This document shows, in pieces, positions 9,912 to 20,800 of a DNA stretch of 64,000 nt (position 1 is the stretch's first letter; every line of letters begins with the position of its first letter). The notes under the pieces are model-generated. The model was not told the DNA's origin, ran no database searches, and saw nothing but the letters and a program-made list of their open reading frames with translations. Source of the stretch: Gilliamella sp. wkB7 (GTDB taxonomy: Bacteria > Pseudomonadota > Gammaproteobacteria > Enterobacterales > Orbaceae); the NCBI RefSeq assembly GCF_001693435.1, contig NZ_CM004509.1:2837643-2901642 (forward strand), given 5' to 3'. The position numbers and the translations under genes were made by a program.

Positions 9912-9947
9912 AAAAGCCAGTGATATTAGTTATATCACTGGCTTTTT
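9912..9947 (+). terminator. Intrinsic terminator after guaA
   Basis: Perfect 15-bp stem AAAAGCCAGTGATAT/ATATCACTGGCTTTT with a TAGTT loop, followed by TT. It lies 37 bases past the guaA stop. Confidence 0.9.
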
Positions 9948-10093
9948 TAATTATCTAATTTAGTATTGCTTATTTTTTTACAAATTTATATTATTATTTT
10001 ATTAAATTCTAGCAGAAGTTAGATCCTTTTTTAGAATTAATTAGGAATTAGTTTTTTATATTATAGAAGAAATTATAAACATGGTGAAGCACA

Positions 10094-11440
10094 ATGGATG
10101 ATACATGGTTTTTTAGATTAATTTCTTTTGTTGAAAGGAAAGGTTGTATAATTCTTCAGTTTGATTCCGAGATGGTTGAAAGGGCATCATTATCTAAACA
10201 TGGCCTTAATGAGTTTACCAAAACTTACCCTCATGATTTAACTCAAAAAATATCACCGCCATTAGTTTGTTTTATTTTATACCAACCACTTGAATCATGC
10301 AAAACCCAATTAAATATAGGTGTACTGAGTTCAAATGCTGCAATTTCAACGTTTGAAAGTAGAATTAAGTATAAAAATGGCAAAAAATTATTTAGTAGCT
10401 TAAAAGATCTGTTATATGAGAATTACGATTTGGCTTTGAGTGAAATATTATCAATAAAGAAACAAGTCACTTATGTAAAACCAAATCTTAGCGTGAAATT
10501 AATAGAGTTGTTGAGTAGTTTTACTAGTAATCATAATTCTTTACAATATATATCTGAATCTCTCAATACTCCAACAAAATACAGTAATAATTCAGCCTTG
10601 CAAGAGGATGCAATTCAAACAGCATTAAGAGCATTTGGTATTAATAACAATGAATTTGCTTTAGATATCACTTTGATGGAAGATAAATCTACAGGATTGC
10701 TTAGATTAAAGGATAAAAGCGATTTAATATCAGAAAACTTCGGAGATCCTGAATTAAAACTTTTGAAACCTACTAGATTTATTGAAGATAATGCCATTAC
10801 TAAAGATGTTTACTCCTTATTATCGAAGTATTCTTTAGAAATAAATTCACTAACAGGTAAAGCATTATTTGAAAAAAATGGTGAGTATCTAGAAATTTAC
10901 ACCGCAAATAGAACAACTTTGGAACAAGCATTAGGTGTTGATTTAATTTATATTAATTTAACTCAAAAAAACACGGTCATGGTGCAATATAAAATGTTAG
11001 AACAAAATGAGAATTCAACACAAAGAGATTGGATTTATTATCCTAATGAAAAAATGAGGGATGAACTTACTCGAATGCGACTTTTTAATCAATGTTTAGG
11101 ACCTGATACTAATGAATATCGTCTTAATAAAAGTGCATTTTACCTTAAATTTGTAAAACGTGATGCCGCATTAAAAAATGGATCTATTATTCTTCCACTA
11201 GACCATTATGAAAAAATTGTAGATAGTTCAAGAGCAAGAGGTCCCAGAAAAGGAGTAAGAATTAGTTACAATCAACTAAAAGGGCAATATTTAAGGCAAG
11301 GCCCTTTTTTAGGGTTAATTCAATCAGGGTATATTGGAAGTTATAGCAAAACGACTGGAGCATTGAGAACGATAATTAATGAAATAATTGATGATAATAG
11401 ATCTGTCATTACGGCAATTCAGCGGCAAGCAAAAGCATAA
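10094..11440 (+). CDS. Uncharacterised 448-residue protein with a candidate PD-(D/E)XK nuclease core
   Basis: I recognise no named family. The N-terminal 200 residues are mixed helix/strand without motifs I can name. Around residues 277-300 the protein reads E-Q-A-L-G-V-D-L-I-Y-I-N, then a short turn, then NTVMVQYK: an upstream glutamate (E277), D283 after a glycine, and a hydrophobic strand ending in Q298-x-K300. This is the layout of the QxK variant of PD-(D/E)XK nucleases (as in Mrr-type proteins), so a nuclease is a reasonable inference but not proven. The C-terminal part has a basic stretch RGPRKGVRISYNQLKGQYLRQ that could bind nucleic acid. No signal peptide or membrane segment. It is convergent with the HEPN-type gene at 11479-12282, separated by 38 bases, and the two may form a defence cassette inserted after guaA. 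Confidence 0.5.
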   Translation: MDDTWFFRLISFVERKGCIILQFDSEMVERASLSKHGLNEFTKTYPHDLTQKISPPLVCFILYQPLESCKTQLNIGVLSSNAAISTFESRIKYKNGKKLFSSLKDLLYENYDLALSEILSIKKQVTYVKPNLSVKLIELLSSFTSNHNSLQYISESLNTPTKYSNNSALQEDAIQTALRAFGINNNEFALDITLMEDKSTGLLRLKDKSDLISENFGDPELKLLKPTRFIEDNAITKDVYSLLSKYSLEINSLTGKALFEKNGEYLEIYTANRTTLEQALGVDLIYINLTQKNTVMVQYKMLEQNENSTQRDWIYYPNEKMRDELTRMRLFNQCLGPDTNEYRLNKSAFYLKFVKRDAALKNGSIILPLDHYEKIVDSSRARGPRKGVRISYNQLKGQYLRQGPFLGLIQSGYIGSYSKTTGALRTIINEIIDDNRSVITAIQRQAKA

Positions 11441-11478
11441 CTTTTATGATAATTATATAGATTAAAATACAAAATAAT

Positions 11479-12282
11479 TCATCGTTGTCCTGTCAAATTA
11501 GCAATAGCAGCTTGTAAAACTTGCCAGCTGATTTTAGCTGTATAATTATCAGGATTAAATTTTTGAGCTAATTGTTGTCTTGGATGAATATAGTTTCTAA
11601 AGTCTCTCAGTGTGTGTCCATATTTCTTTATATCTAGAGAAATAAGCCCTATTTCATAAGCAACATCTATAAGCTGCGCTAATGACCAATCGTGAAATTG
11701 AAGAACTATACCTGTATTTTTATCTTTAGCCGCGCAATTTGCTTGATTAAATAATTTAGGGTTTTTGCCTGCTACGTCAAGTAATATACCCTCTAAGGTA
11801 CTACCACATAAAAAAATTGCAGCTAAAGGTGCATTATTAATAGTGTATTTAATTTCATGGAGTCGTTGTTTTATGACTGTTTCAAAACTAGTGTCTAAAT
11901 TTAGTTTGCTAATGTTAATTGAAGAATAATCTATATTTAAAAATTCTTTTTCTGTTTTTTCATTACTAGGTTTGTTAAGTAATCTATTAATAATAGCTTG
12001 TACTGCTTTTTTATTTTCATCAGATACTATTTCTGTAGTACAAGCGTATTCTAAAAGAGCCTCAAGTAATTTACCTGTAGTTTGATCATCTTCTAACTCC
12101 CAAAATGAGCGTAATCGATTTATTTTAGAATTACCATTGAAGTTATATTTTTCAGTATAAATATCTATACCATTTTCTTGGAAAAAATTAGAAAAAGTTC
12201 GATTACTGAAATTTAAAACATAACCTCCGCGATTAAAAAGTTTTTCTAGTATGTTTTTTTCATGTATTTTAAGTGATGACAT
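11479..12282 (-). CDS. Abortive-infection-like protein with a HEPN-type C-terminal domain
   Basis: A 267-residue soluble protein. The N-terminal part (GGYVLNFSNRTFSNFFQENGIDIYTEKY, then SKINRLRSFWELE) has the look of N-terminal domains found on abortive-infection and AbiJ-related proteins. The C-terminal half is helical: PLAAIFLCGSTLEGILLDVA, LAQLIDVAYEIGLI, and TLRDFRNYIHPRQQ. The last contains R226-x6-H233, which fits the RX4-6H motif of HEPN RNases. HEPN domains are the toxic RNase part of many antiphage and toxin-antitoxin systems. The function is inference. The gene is convergent with the candidate nuclease gene at 10094-11440; whether the two work together is not known. Confidence 0.6.
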   Translation of the reverse strand: MSSLKIHEKNILEKLFNRGGYVLNFSNRTFSNFFQENGIDIYTEKYNFNGNSKINRLRSFWELEDDQTTGKLLEALLEYACTTEIVSDENKKAVQAIINRLLNKPSNEKTEKEFLNIDYSSINISKLNLDTSFETVIKQRLHEIKYTINNAPLAAIFLCGSTLEGILLDVAGKNPKLFNQANCAAKDKNTGIVLQFHDWSLAQLIDVAYEIGLISLDIKKYGHTLRDFRNYIHPRQQLAQKFNPDNYTAKISWQVLQAAIANLTGQR

Positions 12283-12421
12283 TCAAAATATCTCTATAAT
12301 ATAACAAAGAATTCCTAATATTATGGCATAGCTCATTTTTATATACACTATAAAATACTATACTATTAATCATATATACAATTATACATTTAATTTAAAA
12401 CTCTTAAGACTTAATGAGGAT

Positions 12422-12451
12422 AAAAGCCATTCATTTCAGAATGGCTTTTTT
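12422..12451. terminator. Hairpin terminator in the gap before the EthD-like gene
   Basis: Stem AAAAGCCATTC/GAATGGCTTTT with loop ATTTCA. The T-run is on the plus strand (TTTTTT), though no plus-strand gene ends nearby; on the minus strand it lies about 60 bases beyond the stop of the EthD-like gene and could end that transcript weakly. Confidence 0.55.
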
Positions 12452-12513
12452 AATTAGAATAAAATTATCATCATTTAAAATGATAACAACGAATTATAGT
12501 AAAGCATGTGAAT

Positions 12514-12885
12514 TTAAAAAATCGTTCGTTCCGTAGCATACCAGATTAACGATTGTGAATGATCGACAAACTGGTTTTCATCATCCAATAATAGTTGTAT
12601 AGCTTTTTTTGCTTCAGGCGAAGTTCTGATATTTAGCATCTTTTCTTTACTTTGCCACCAAATTTCTGCCATTCCATCAAAATCAAAAATGGGCGCACCT
12701 CTACTATTGCGCATAGCATTTCCCGGTTTTTTATCTTGTAATGGTACGCTTTGGACATAATGAAGAATTCCCAGTGCTTCTTTTTGTGAATTAACTAAAG
12801 TTGCATGATGGTTACGCCAATAATTATCAAATTCTTGATAACTTAATGTCTTTTTGCGTTTAACTAGCGTTATTAATTTAATCAT
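12514..12885 (-). CDS. EthD-domain protein
   Basis: A 123-residue protein of the EthD/dimeric alpha-beta-barrel type. It begins MIKLITLVKRKKTLSYQEF, has the WRNHHATLV segment typical of EthD domains, and ends in YATERTIF. The domain is found in small oxygenase-associated and stress-related proteins with mostly unknown substrates, so I do not assign a reaction. It is divergent from a MerR-type regulator 75 bases away, and a dyad lies between them, so it is likely controlled by that regulator. GGAGGT is 7 bases before the ATG. Confidence 0.7.
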   Translation of the reverse strand: MIKLITLVKRKKTLSYQEFDNYWRNHHATLVNSQKEALGILHYVQSVPLQDKKPGNAMRNSRGAPIFDFDGMAEIWWQSKEKMLNIRTSPEAKKAIQLLLDDENQFVDHSQSLIWYATERTIF

Positions 12886-12928
12886 TTAATACCTCCGTTT
12901 AAAAATAATCTAATCATATGATAAAGTA

Positions 12929-12948
12929 TGACATTGCTGTAAGAGTCA
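12929..12948. promoter_or_regulatory. Candidate MerR-family operator between divergent genes
   Basis: Dyad TGACATTGCTGTAAGAGTCA with TGAC/GTCA ends. Read on the minus strand it lies within a promoter spaced for MerR control: TTGACT at -35, then about 19 bases to a TTATCA-like -10 facing the EthD-like gene. Long spacers of 19-20 bp are typical of promoters activated by MerR proteins. Inference from layout. Confidence 0.5.
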
Positions 12949-12960
12949 ATAGGAGGTGAT

Positions 12961-13305
12961 ATGAAAATTGGTGAATTATCAAAATTAAGTCAGATCAGTG
13001 TTAGAATGCTTAGATATTATGAAGAAGAAGGACTTCTTTCACCAAAACGCACAGTTTCAGGTTATCGTCAGTTTGAAATAGAGGACATTGAAAGAGTTAA
13101 ACTAATTCATAAGTTAAATAATGCAGGATTAACATTAAAAGTGATTCGTAAGATCCTCCCTTGTTGGCAAAATCAGAGAAAAAAATTTTCTCCATGTGAA
13201 GAATTTAAAATGGGGTTGAATGAAACTTTGTTAAAACTAGATGAACAAATTCAACTTTTACAGCAAAGTCGTAATCGTTTATTAACCTTATTAGAAGAAA
13301 ATTAA
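12961..13305 (+). CDS. MerR-family transcriptional regulator
   Basis: A 114-residue regulator. The N-terminal winged helix-turn-helix is clear: MKIGELSKLSQISVRMLRYYEEEGLLSP, then RTVSGYRQFEIEDIERVKLI. A dimerisation helix follows at the C terminus (LNETLLKLDEQIQLLQQSRNRL). It is short and lacks an effector domain or a metal-binding cysteine set (only two cysteines, C148-like positions absent), so it resembles the SoxR/CueR-size or organic-signal MerR proteins without clear ligand. AGGAGGTGAT before the ATG is a near-perfect ribosome-binding site. It is divergent from the EthD-like gene. Confidence 0.85.
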   Translation: MKIGELSKLSQISVRMLRYYEEEGLLSPKRTVSGYRQFEIEDIERVKLIHKLNNAGLTLKVIRKILPCWQNQRKKFSPCEEFKMGLNETLLKLDEQIQLLQQSRNRLLTLLEEN

Positions 13306-13636
13306 GATTCATTTTCACCGCCTGAATAGGTTGTTAATAGCAAAATGCTAAAATAAAGTAGGTAATTACATTATTGATACTTATAACAAAAGAAAATATT
13401 ACATTTACAAAAAATCTAACTAATTTTTTACTTTCAAATAAGATTATATGTATCAATGATCATTCTCAATATTAATTTTAAAAGATAAGTAGTATTTTTT
13501 GAAAAGTCTTATTCAATAAGGTTTTTGGATGTAATAGGTTCATACATTTGACGACTTAAAAGTAAAATTAATTAGCTTTTAGATCTATCTTTGATATCAT
13601 TAAATTTAATAACTAGTTAATTATGAAGGCAATATA
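13306..13636. other. AT-rich intergenic region
   Basis: 331 bases without a recognisable gene. It has a weak palindrome AATGATCATT near 13456-13465 and a small hairpin CTTATTCAATAAG near 13508-13520 followed by GTTTTT that could end the MerR transcript. Confidence 0.4.
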
Positions 13637-14161
13637 ATGTTTAATCTTAAAAAATATTTACTTGGTTTATTAGTGCTGTTTAGTGCTTCTTGTTTTTCGC
13701 TTGATCGTGTTGTCATGTTTGTTTGTACAGGTAATACTGGACGTAGCCCCATGGCAGAAGCTTTAGCTAAAGATTATGTGAAAAAACATAATTTAAATAT
13801 TTCAGTTCAATCACGTGGTGTGAATGTTGATCCTAATGAAATCAATCCAGAAGAAGGTACCGTTAAAGTATTAAAAGATAGAAACATTGACATTTCTTCG
13901 CATAAAGCAACTCAATTAGTCAAAGAAGATATTGATTCATCAGATTATTTATTAACAATGACACAAAACCATAAAGATCGTATTTTAAGCAAATACCCAG
14001 AAGCTGAAGGGAAAGTATATACATTGGCTGAATTTGCAACAGGAAAAAATGAAGATCTTTCTGATCCTTATAAAATGCCAATATCTGCTTATATCAAAGT
14101 TGAAAATCAATTAGATAAATTTTTACCATTAGCGCTTGATAAAATTGCAAAAGAGGAATAG
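13637..14161 (+). CDS. Low-molecular-weight protein tyrosine phosphatase with a signal peptide
   Basis: A 174-residue protein. The N terminus (MFNLKKYLLGLLVLFSASCFS) is a typical Sec signal peptide, so it should be exported; the cysteine at 19 is preceded by S-A-S, not a good lipobox. The mature part is a low-molecular-weight tyrosine phosphatase: C30-TGNTG-R36-S37, matching the C-x5-R-S phosphate loop (the family pattern), and the aspartate of the DP loop at D143-P144 (DLSDPYKMP). Such enzymes are normally cytoplasmic and dephosphorylate protein tyrosines or act as arsenate reductases, so export is unusual. It is a single gene with no capsule or arsenic genes next to it, so the substrate is unknown. 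Confidence 0.85.
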   Translation: MFNLKKYLLGLLVLFSASCFSLDRVVMFVCTGNTGRSPMAEALAKDYVKKHNLNISVQSRGVNVDPNEINPEEGTVKVLKDRNIDISSHKATQLVKEDIDSSDYLLTMTQNHKDRILSKYPEAEGKVYTLAEFATGKNEDLSDPYKMPISAYIKVENQLDKFLPLALDKIAKEE

Positions 14162-14197
14162 TTCATAAATTAAATTTAGTTTTGCCAGTTTATAAAT

Positions 14198-14249
14198 ACC
14201 CAGAGATTTTTTACTTAATGATTATTGAATTAAATCTTTGGGTGTTATT
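14198..14249 (+). terminator. Weak terminator-like hairpin after the phosphatase gene
   Basis: ACCCAGAGATTT (14198-14209) and AAATCTTTGGGT (14232-14243) pair with one mismatch across a 22-base loop, followed by GTTATT. It lies 37 bases past the phosphatase stop. The rest of 14162-14844 is AT-rich NRPS upstream DNA. Confidence 0.4.
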
Positions 14250-14628
14250 AAAGCAACTTAATAAAGCTAAGAAATATTAGTTTACGTCACTTTGTTAGTT
14301 TAAAAAAAATTAAAGATAAATAATACAAATAGTTATAATTAATATGAATTTTGTGATTTCTTAAAAAATAGTAAAAAAATATTGATAATAAAAATGGTTA
14401 ATATGAGTATCATTATACTTGGCATTCTTTCAAATTGATTAAAAATCCGCCAAAGTCGCTAAAATTTATTTAACAAAAAATTTTTTGTAAAAAAATTTAA
14501 AGTTTTGTAAATCTCACTAATATTGAGTAACGTATTGAATTTTATTATAATTATTTGAATTTGTCAAAAAAACTCCATTTTCGTAACCTACTAAAAAAAT
14601 CCCTCCACATATAACCAAATTAATAAAA

Positions 14629-14644
14629 TGTGATTAATATCATA
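14629..14644 (+). promoter_or_regulatory. CRP- or FNR-like site upstream of the NRPS gene
   Basis: TGTGATTAATATCATA matches the CRP pattern TGTGA-N6-TCACA at 9 of 10 core positions, and its inner TGAT-N4-ATCA also matches the FNR core. The centre (14636.5) is about 70 bases before the likely start of transcription inferred from the promoter at 14672-14700, a position used by CRP at class I promoters. Read by eye. Confidence 0.5.
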
Positions 14645-14671
14645 AAGTTAATTTAAATTTTACTTAAACAG

Positions 14672-14700
14672 TTTACATGAACAGATAATCTATATAATAT
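14672..14700 (+). promoter_or_regulatory. Candidate sigma-70 promoter of the NRPS gene
   Basis: TTTACA (14672-14677) and TAATAT (14695-14700) with a 17-base spacer. It predicts a 5' leader of about 140 bases containing a short hairpin TTTCGT/ACGAAA (14771-14785). No strong Shine-Dalgarno precedes the ATG (ACAGGC only). Confidence 0.45.
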
Positions 14701-14844
14701 TGTAATTTGTAAAGAATGCATAAATTAACAGCATTATTTACTAAGCTTTTATAAATGATTTGAAAGCTTGTTTCGTAGGACGAAAAAAGAGCAGTACATA
14801 ATGATTATAAATTAATAAAATTAATACATTTTACAGGCAAAAAA

Positions 14845-17800
14845 ATGAAAGAAATAAAACTTACTCCCTATCAATCAATATTTTATTATGAATGGCTAGC
14901 AAATCCGTCAAGAAGTGATTACAACATTGTCTCTGATAATATAATCTCTGGAGAGCTTAATAGAGAAAAACTTTTTGAAAGTTTCATGAATATTATTAGT
15001 GAGCATTTTGTTTTTCGCAGTTTCATTGTAAATCAGGACGATGGTATTTTTTGGAAAAAAAGAGAATCAATTACCGAAGAGGATTTAAAAACACTCTTAG
15101 TTTATCACGATCAACCCTTAAGTAACGAAGATATCAGTAAAATAGTTTCGGAGCCCTTTGATTTAGAGAAAGATATTCCTGCACGATTCCATATTATTCA
15201 AATCGGTCATCAACAATATCGAACTATTTTAGTATTTCATCATATTTTAGTTGATGGAGTAAGTACTCAAGAGTTTTGGGATAAATTAGGTCAATATTAT
15301 AATGATATACCTTATGAGCTACCGTCATATGAAGTACAAGCTCAAATGCATCAAAAACTTAATGATTCGTATCATGAAATTTTAACAACTCAAAAACAAC
15401 AGATGGAAGATTTCTGGAAAGAAGAGTTACAAGATGTTAAAAATATCGATTTTACTTTCTTAAAGTTATCAACCGAAAAACCAAAGCAATCAAATCAATT
15501 TAAGCCTTATATTAGTGAATTTACTTTTAGCTATGATGAAAATATTTATAATCAAGTTAAAGCAATACGACGTAAACATAAGATAACACCTTATTTATTC
15601 GGTCAATTGGTAATGGCTTTGCTATTAAACAAAATGACCTCTCAAACCGCAATTCCTCTTGTTTATCCAATTGCTTTCAATGAAGGTAAAGAATTAATCT
15701 ACGGCGCTCATATTAATACATTACCTGTTGTTTACCATTTTGAAGAAAATTCAACCTTAGAATCTGTTATACAAAATATTCTGGTTCATTATAAAAAGGT
15801 TAAACAAACTGGTGCTAAATACTTACCAATTTACGATATCATGCAATTTGCTGAAAATCCTAATATTCTGGATGTAGCGTTTGTGCAAACCTTTGTTCGA
15901 GATCATAAAATGAATCTGAATGGGATGATTGATGGAGCGGTTAATCATGAATTTCAAATAGATTTATCTAATAAATTGGTGTTTGAACAAGAAGAACATA
16001 ACAACCGAATTAACTATCGTGTTAAATTTAGTGAACAGCAATTAGATAAACAATTGGTTGAACAACTTGTGATGTTCTATCAGAGACTGTTTATAAAATT
16101 ACTTAACTATTTAAGCAATGATCAAGCCGATATTTTAGTAAATGATATTGAGTTACTGAATGAAGATGATTTAAAAGTTTTAATTCATGATATAAATCAA
16201 ACCCAACAACCTTATAAGAGTGATAAAATAATTGCTCAGTTATTTGAAGAACAATGCCAAAAGACACCAAACAATACTGCTGTGTTTTTTGAACAAATTG
16301 AGATGTCTTACTCTGAATTGAACAACAAAGCTAATCAATTTGCTCATTATCTTCAAGATCATTTTTCTATCAAACCAAATGATTTAGTTGGTCTTTATTT
16401 AGATCGTACCGAGCAAATTATTGTTGCTATTTTAGCTGTGCTTAAATCTGGAGCCGCTTATGTTCCAATCGATCCAACGGCACCTGATGAGCGTAATAAA
16501 TATATTTTAGAGGATGCCAATATTCGTGCAGTTATTACACATTCTCATTATATCGATAAATTGAATGTGCTAATGCCAGCCGTTGAAAGTGTTCCGGTTG
16601 ATGATCCATCTTTTATTGCCACCTTACAAAACTATTCCACCGACAATACGATTATCGAAACTAAACCTAATGATTTAGCTTATGTTATTTATACTAGTGG
16701 AACAACAGGCAATCCGAAAGGAACGTTAATTGAACAACACAGTGTTAATCGCTTAATTGTTGATGCTAATTATGTAGAGGTTGATGAGTCAGATCGCATA
16801 GTATGTATTGCAGGATATCATTTCGATGCATCGATTTATGAAATATTCAGTGCGTTACTCAATGGTGCTGGAGTCGTTATTACTGCTAAAGAAAATCTTT
16901 TAGATTTAGATAAATTTAATCAGTTGATTGAGCAATATCATATTACCAATTTCCTTGCTATATCAACATTTTTCAATACGTTAGTTGATGCTCAGTTGCC
17001 TAATCTAGCGAAATTGCGCTATATTTTAGCTGGAGGAGAAGCCTTATCAGCCGTTCACGTAAATAAATTCCTTAAATTATACCCGAATGTTAACCTCGTA
17101 AATGCTTATGGTCCGACAGAAACAACAACGCTTGCTACGACTTATTTAACGAATCAAAGTCAAACATCATTCGGTAACAATGTTCCTATTGGTGTACCAT
17201 TGCCTAATACATCGGTATATGTATTGAATCCACAACGACGCCCATTACCTATTGGCTGTATTGGTGAGCTTTATATTGGTGGCGCAGGGGTAGGTCGTGG
17301 TTATCTGAATAATGTTGAGATGACCAATAAAGTGTTCATTGAAAATCCATTTCAAACAGAAGATGAACGAAAGCAAAATTACAATGATCGTATCTATAAA
17401 ACAGGTGATTTAGTCCGTTTGTTGCCTGATGGTAATATTGAATATATCGGTCGTAATGACTTCCAAGTAAAAATCCGTGGTTTCCGTATAGAGCTTGGTG
17501 AGATCGAAGCGCAATTAATGATGCATCCACAGATTAAACAAGCCACAGTATTAGCACTAAATAATCAAAGTGGTTATAAATATTTAGCTGCATATTATGT
17601 CTCAGATAATGAACTTGATTCAGCAGAATTGGCAGCGTATTTAATCAATCTGTTACCGGAATATATGGTTCCTTCAACATTTGTTCATTTATTAGTTATG
17701 CCTGTGACGATTAATGGTAAAATTGATCAAAGAGCATTACCAAAACCAGTCTTACTGACCCAAACTAGCTATGTTGCACCTAGCTCAACCTCTGAGCATA

Positions 17801-20800
17801 AAATCGTAGATGCAATAGCCAGTTTATTAGGATTTGAAGCGACTGCTATCAGTGTTACAGATGATTTCTTCCGTTTAGGTGGTAATAGTATTTTAGCTAT
17901 CAAATTATCAAGTAAGTTGACTCGAGAATTTGACCGTTCTATTCGAGTGGCTGATATTTTTACTTTCCGTACTGCGCAAAAAATAGCTCAATTTATTGAT
18001 AAGAATCAAGAAAAAAGACAGTCAATTAGTGTGATGCCTGTTGATCATATTGAACAACAATTATTGTCCTTTGCACAAGAGCGTCTATGGTTTATCGATT
18101 CTTATGAAGGTGGTAGTAATGCCTATAATGTTCCATTGGTATTTAAACTAACAAGCACTACAGATATTAATCTACTTGAAAAAGCAATATACGCAATTAT
18201 TGAACGACATGAAGTTTTACGTTCATTAATTAAAACGAATGCACAAGGAATTGGTTATCAACAAGTTATTGATTTACAACAATTCCCATGGAAGATTAAT
18301 AAACAAAAATGTTCAAGCAAAGCAGAACTTGAAGCTGCAATTTATGAGGATCTGCATAGAACATTTATTTTATCCGAAGAATTACCGATTTATGTTTGCT
18401 GTTATCAATTTGCTGGTGACAGCTACTTAAGCATTGTCATTCATCATATTGCATTTGATGGTTGGTCAACAGATATCTTTTTGGATGAGTTAGTCAATCT
18501 TTATCATTATGTTACAGCTCTATCTCAAGGAGATAACCAATATGCTGAAACATTACGTTTACCAGCAGTCGAAGTTCAATATAAAGATTTCGCTTTATGG
18601 CAACGTAATCTTTTAAAAGGTGATTTTTTAAATAATCAATTAAATTTCTGGAAAGGACAGTTAGAAGATTTTGAACAGCTTAATTTGCCTACAGATTATC
18701 CGCGTCCAAGGGAAATTGATTACACTGGTCATGATATTCCTTTTGAACTTAATGAACAAATAAGTCAACAAATCCGTTCATTAGCTAATGAACTCAATGT
18801 GAGTGTCTATTCAGTATTATTGAGTGGTTTCTATTTATTATTAGGTACTTTTAGCAATCAAAAAGATGTAGTTGTTGGTTCTCCAATTGCGGGTAGAAAT
18901 TATTCAGGTATTGAAAATACTATAGGATTTTTTGTTAATACTATCGCATTACGTAAATGTATTGATCCGAAAGATAGTTTAAAATCATTTATTTTACAAA
19001 CCAGTGAATTAGTTACTCAAGCTCAACAATATCAAGATTTGCCATTTGAACGATTGGTTGATGCATTAGCGATTGAGAAAGATTCTTCACGGAATCCAAT
19101 ATTCCAAGTAATGTTTGGTGTACAATCATTTGGGTCAGCGATACATAATGGTAAAACTGAAGAGCTATTAACTTTATATCAAAGTGAAATTGTCAATTAT
19201 CAATCTGCTAAGTTTGATATGACGGTAATGCTTGATGACTCTAAATCAGCTATTACTGGTTTATTCAATTATGCTTGCAAACTGTATCGGAAAGAGACAA
19301 TTGAGCACTACATCACTATTTATCAAACTATTTTAGAACAGTTTGCTCAAATGTGTGAGTCAGAACAATCGTTAACTGAAATGCGTTTAGTTGATGCGGC
19401 TACTTTCAATAAATTGATCTTTGATAAAAATAAACCGTTTCAATCTTATGCAAGAGACAAGTCTATTGCAGAATTGTTTGAAGAAAAAGCCCAGCAAGTA
19501 CCTGATCATATTGCAGTCATTTTCCAAAATACTGAGCTATCTTATCAAGAAATTAATGAGCAAGCCAATCAGTTAGCGCGTTACTTGAAAGAACACTTTG
19601 ATATAAAACCTAACGATTTGATTGGTCTTTATCTTGATCGTTCACAATATATCTTGATCTGCTTCTTAGCTATTTTGAAAGCTGGTGGAGCTTATGTTCC
19701 AATGGATCCTAATGCACCAGATACACGTAACGAATTTATAATACAAGATGCTCAAGTTAAAGCCGTTCTTACAACCGAAAATCATTGTGAGAAGGTAACT
19801 AATTTAGCTCCTAATGTATCCATACTCGCTGTTGATCAAGCTGATTTTGTCGATAATCTAAAACATTATGCGAAAGATAATCTTTTAATTAAAGTGAAAC
19901 CGCATGATTTAGTTTATGTTATCTATACGAGTGGAACAACGGGCAATCCAAAAGGAACGCTGATTGAGCATCAAAATCTTAATAACTTTATTGTTAATGC
20001 TAATTATGTCAAAATCAACTCTAACGATCGTTTACTAAGCATCTCTGGTTATCAATTTGACGGTTCTGTTTACGATCTCTATACCCCTTTACTTAATGGC
20101 GTGACACTGGTTATTGTTGAAAAAGAGACATTCTTAGATTTAGAGCAGTTTAACAAGTTAATTGGTGATAAAAAAATCACTAATTTCTGTTGTACAACCA
20201 CCTTCTTCAATGCATTAGTCGATAATGAAGTTGCTAATTTAAAATTATTAAATTACATATTCGTTGGTGGTGAAGCTTTATCCGCATATCATGTTAATAA
20301 GTGCCATCAACTTTATCCGCATGTCAATGTGGTTAATGCTTATGGACCAACTGAAACCACTGTATTTACTGTTTCTTATTTAACTAACTTAGCACAAGAA
20401 CCATTTACTTACAGTGTACCAATCGGTAAGGCATTGACGAATGTATCGCTGTATATTCTAGATGAACAACGTCGTCCTGTACCTGAGGGGGCAATTGGTG
20501 AACTTTATGTAGGTGGTGATGGTGTTGGTCGTGGTTATTTACATAAACCTGAATTGACAGATAAAGTATTTATCCAAAATCCATTCCAAACTGTTGTCGA
20601 AAAGGCGCAAAATTATAATGCGCGAATCTATAAAACTGGCGATTTAGTGCGTTATTTAGCGGATGGCAATATTGATTATATTGGTCGTAATGATTTCCAA
20701 GTTAAAATTCGAGGATTTAGAATTGAACTTGCAGAAATTGAAACTTGTTTAGTCAACCATCCTGATATTCAGCAAGCTGCAGTACTAGCTTTGAAAAATA

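Noticed and set aside
14404..14418. Fur-box-like TGAGTATCATTATAC upstream of the NRPS gene
   Set aside because: Only about 10 of 14 core bases match and it is more than 400 bases from the gene. In AT-rich DNA this is expected by chance, and no siderophore-type residue (DHB, salicylate or hydroxamate genes) is visible, so I do not call the NRPS an iron-uptake gene.
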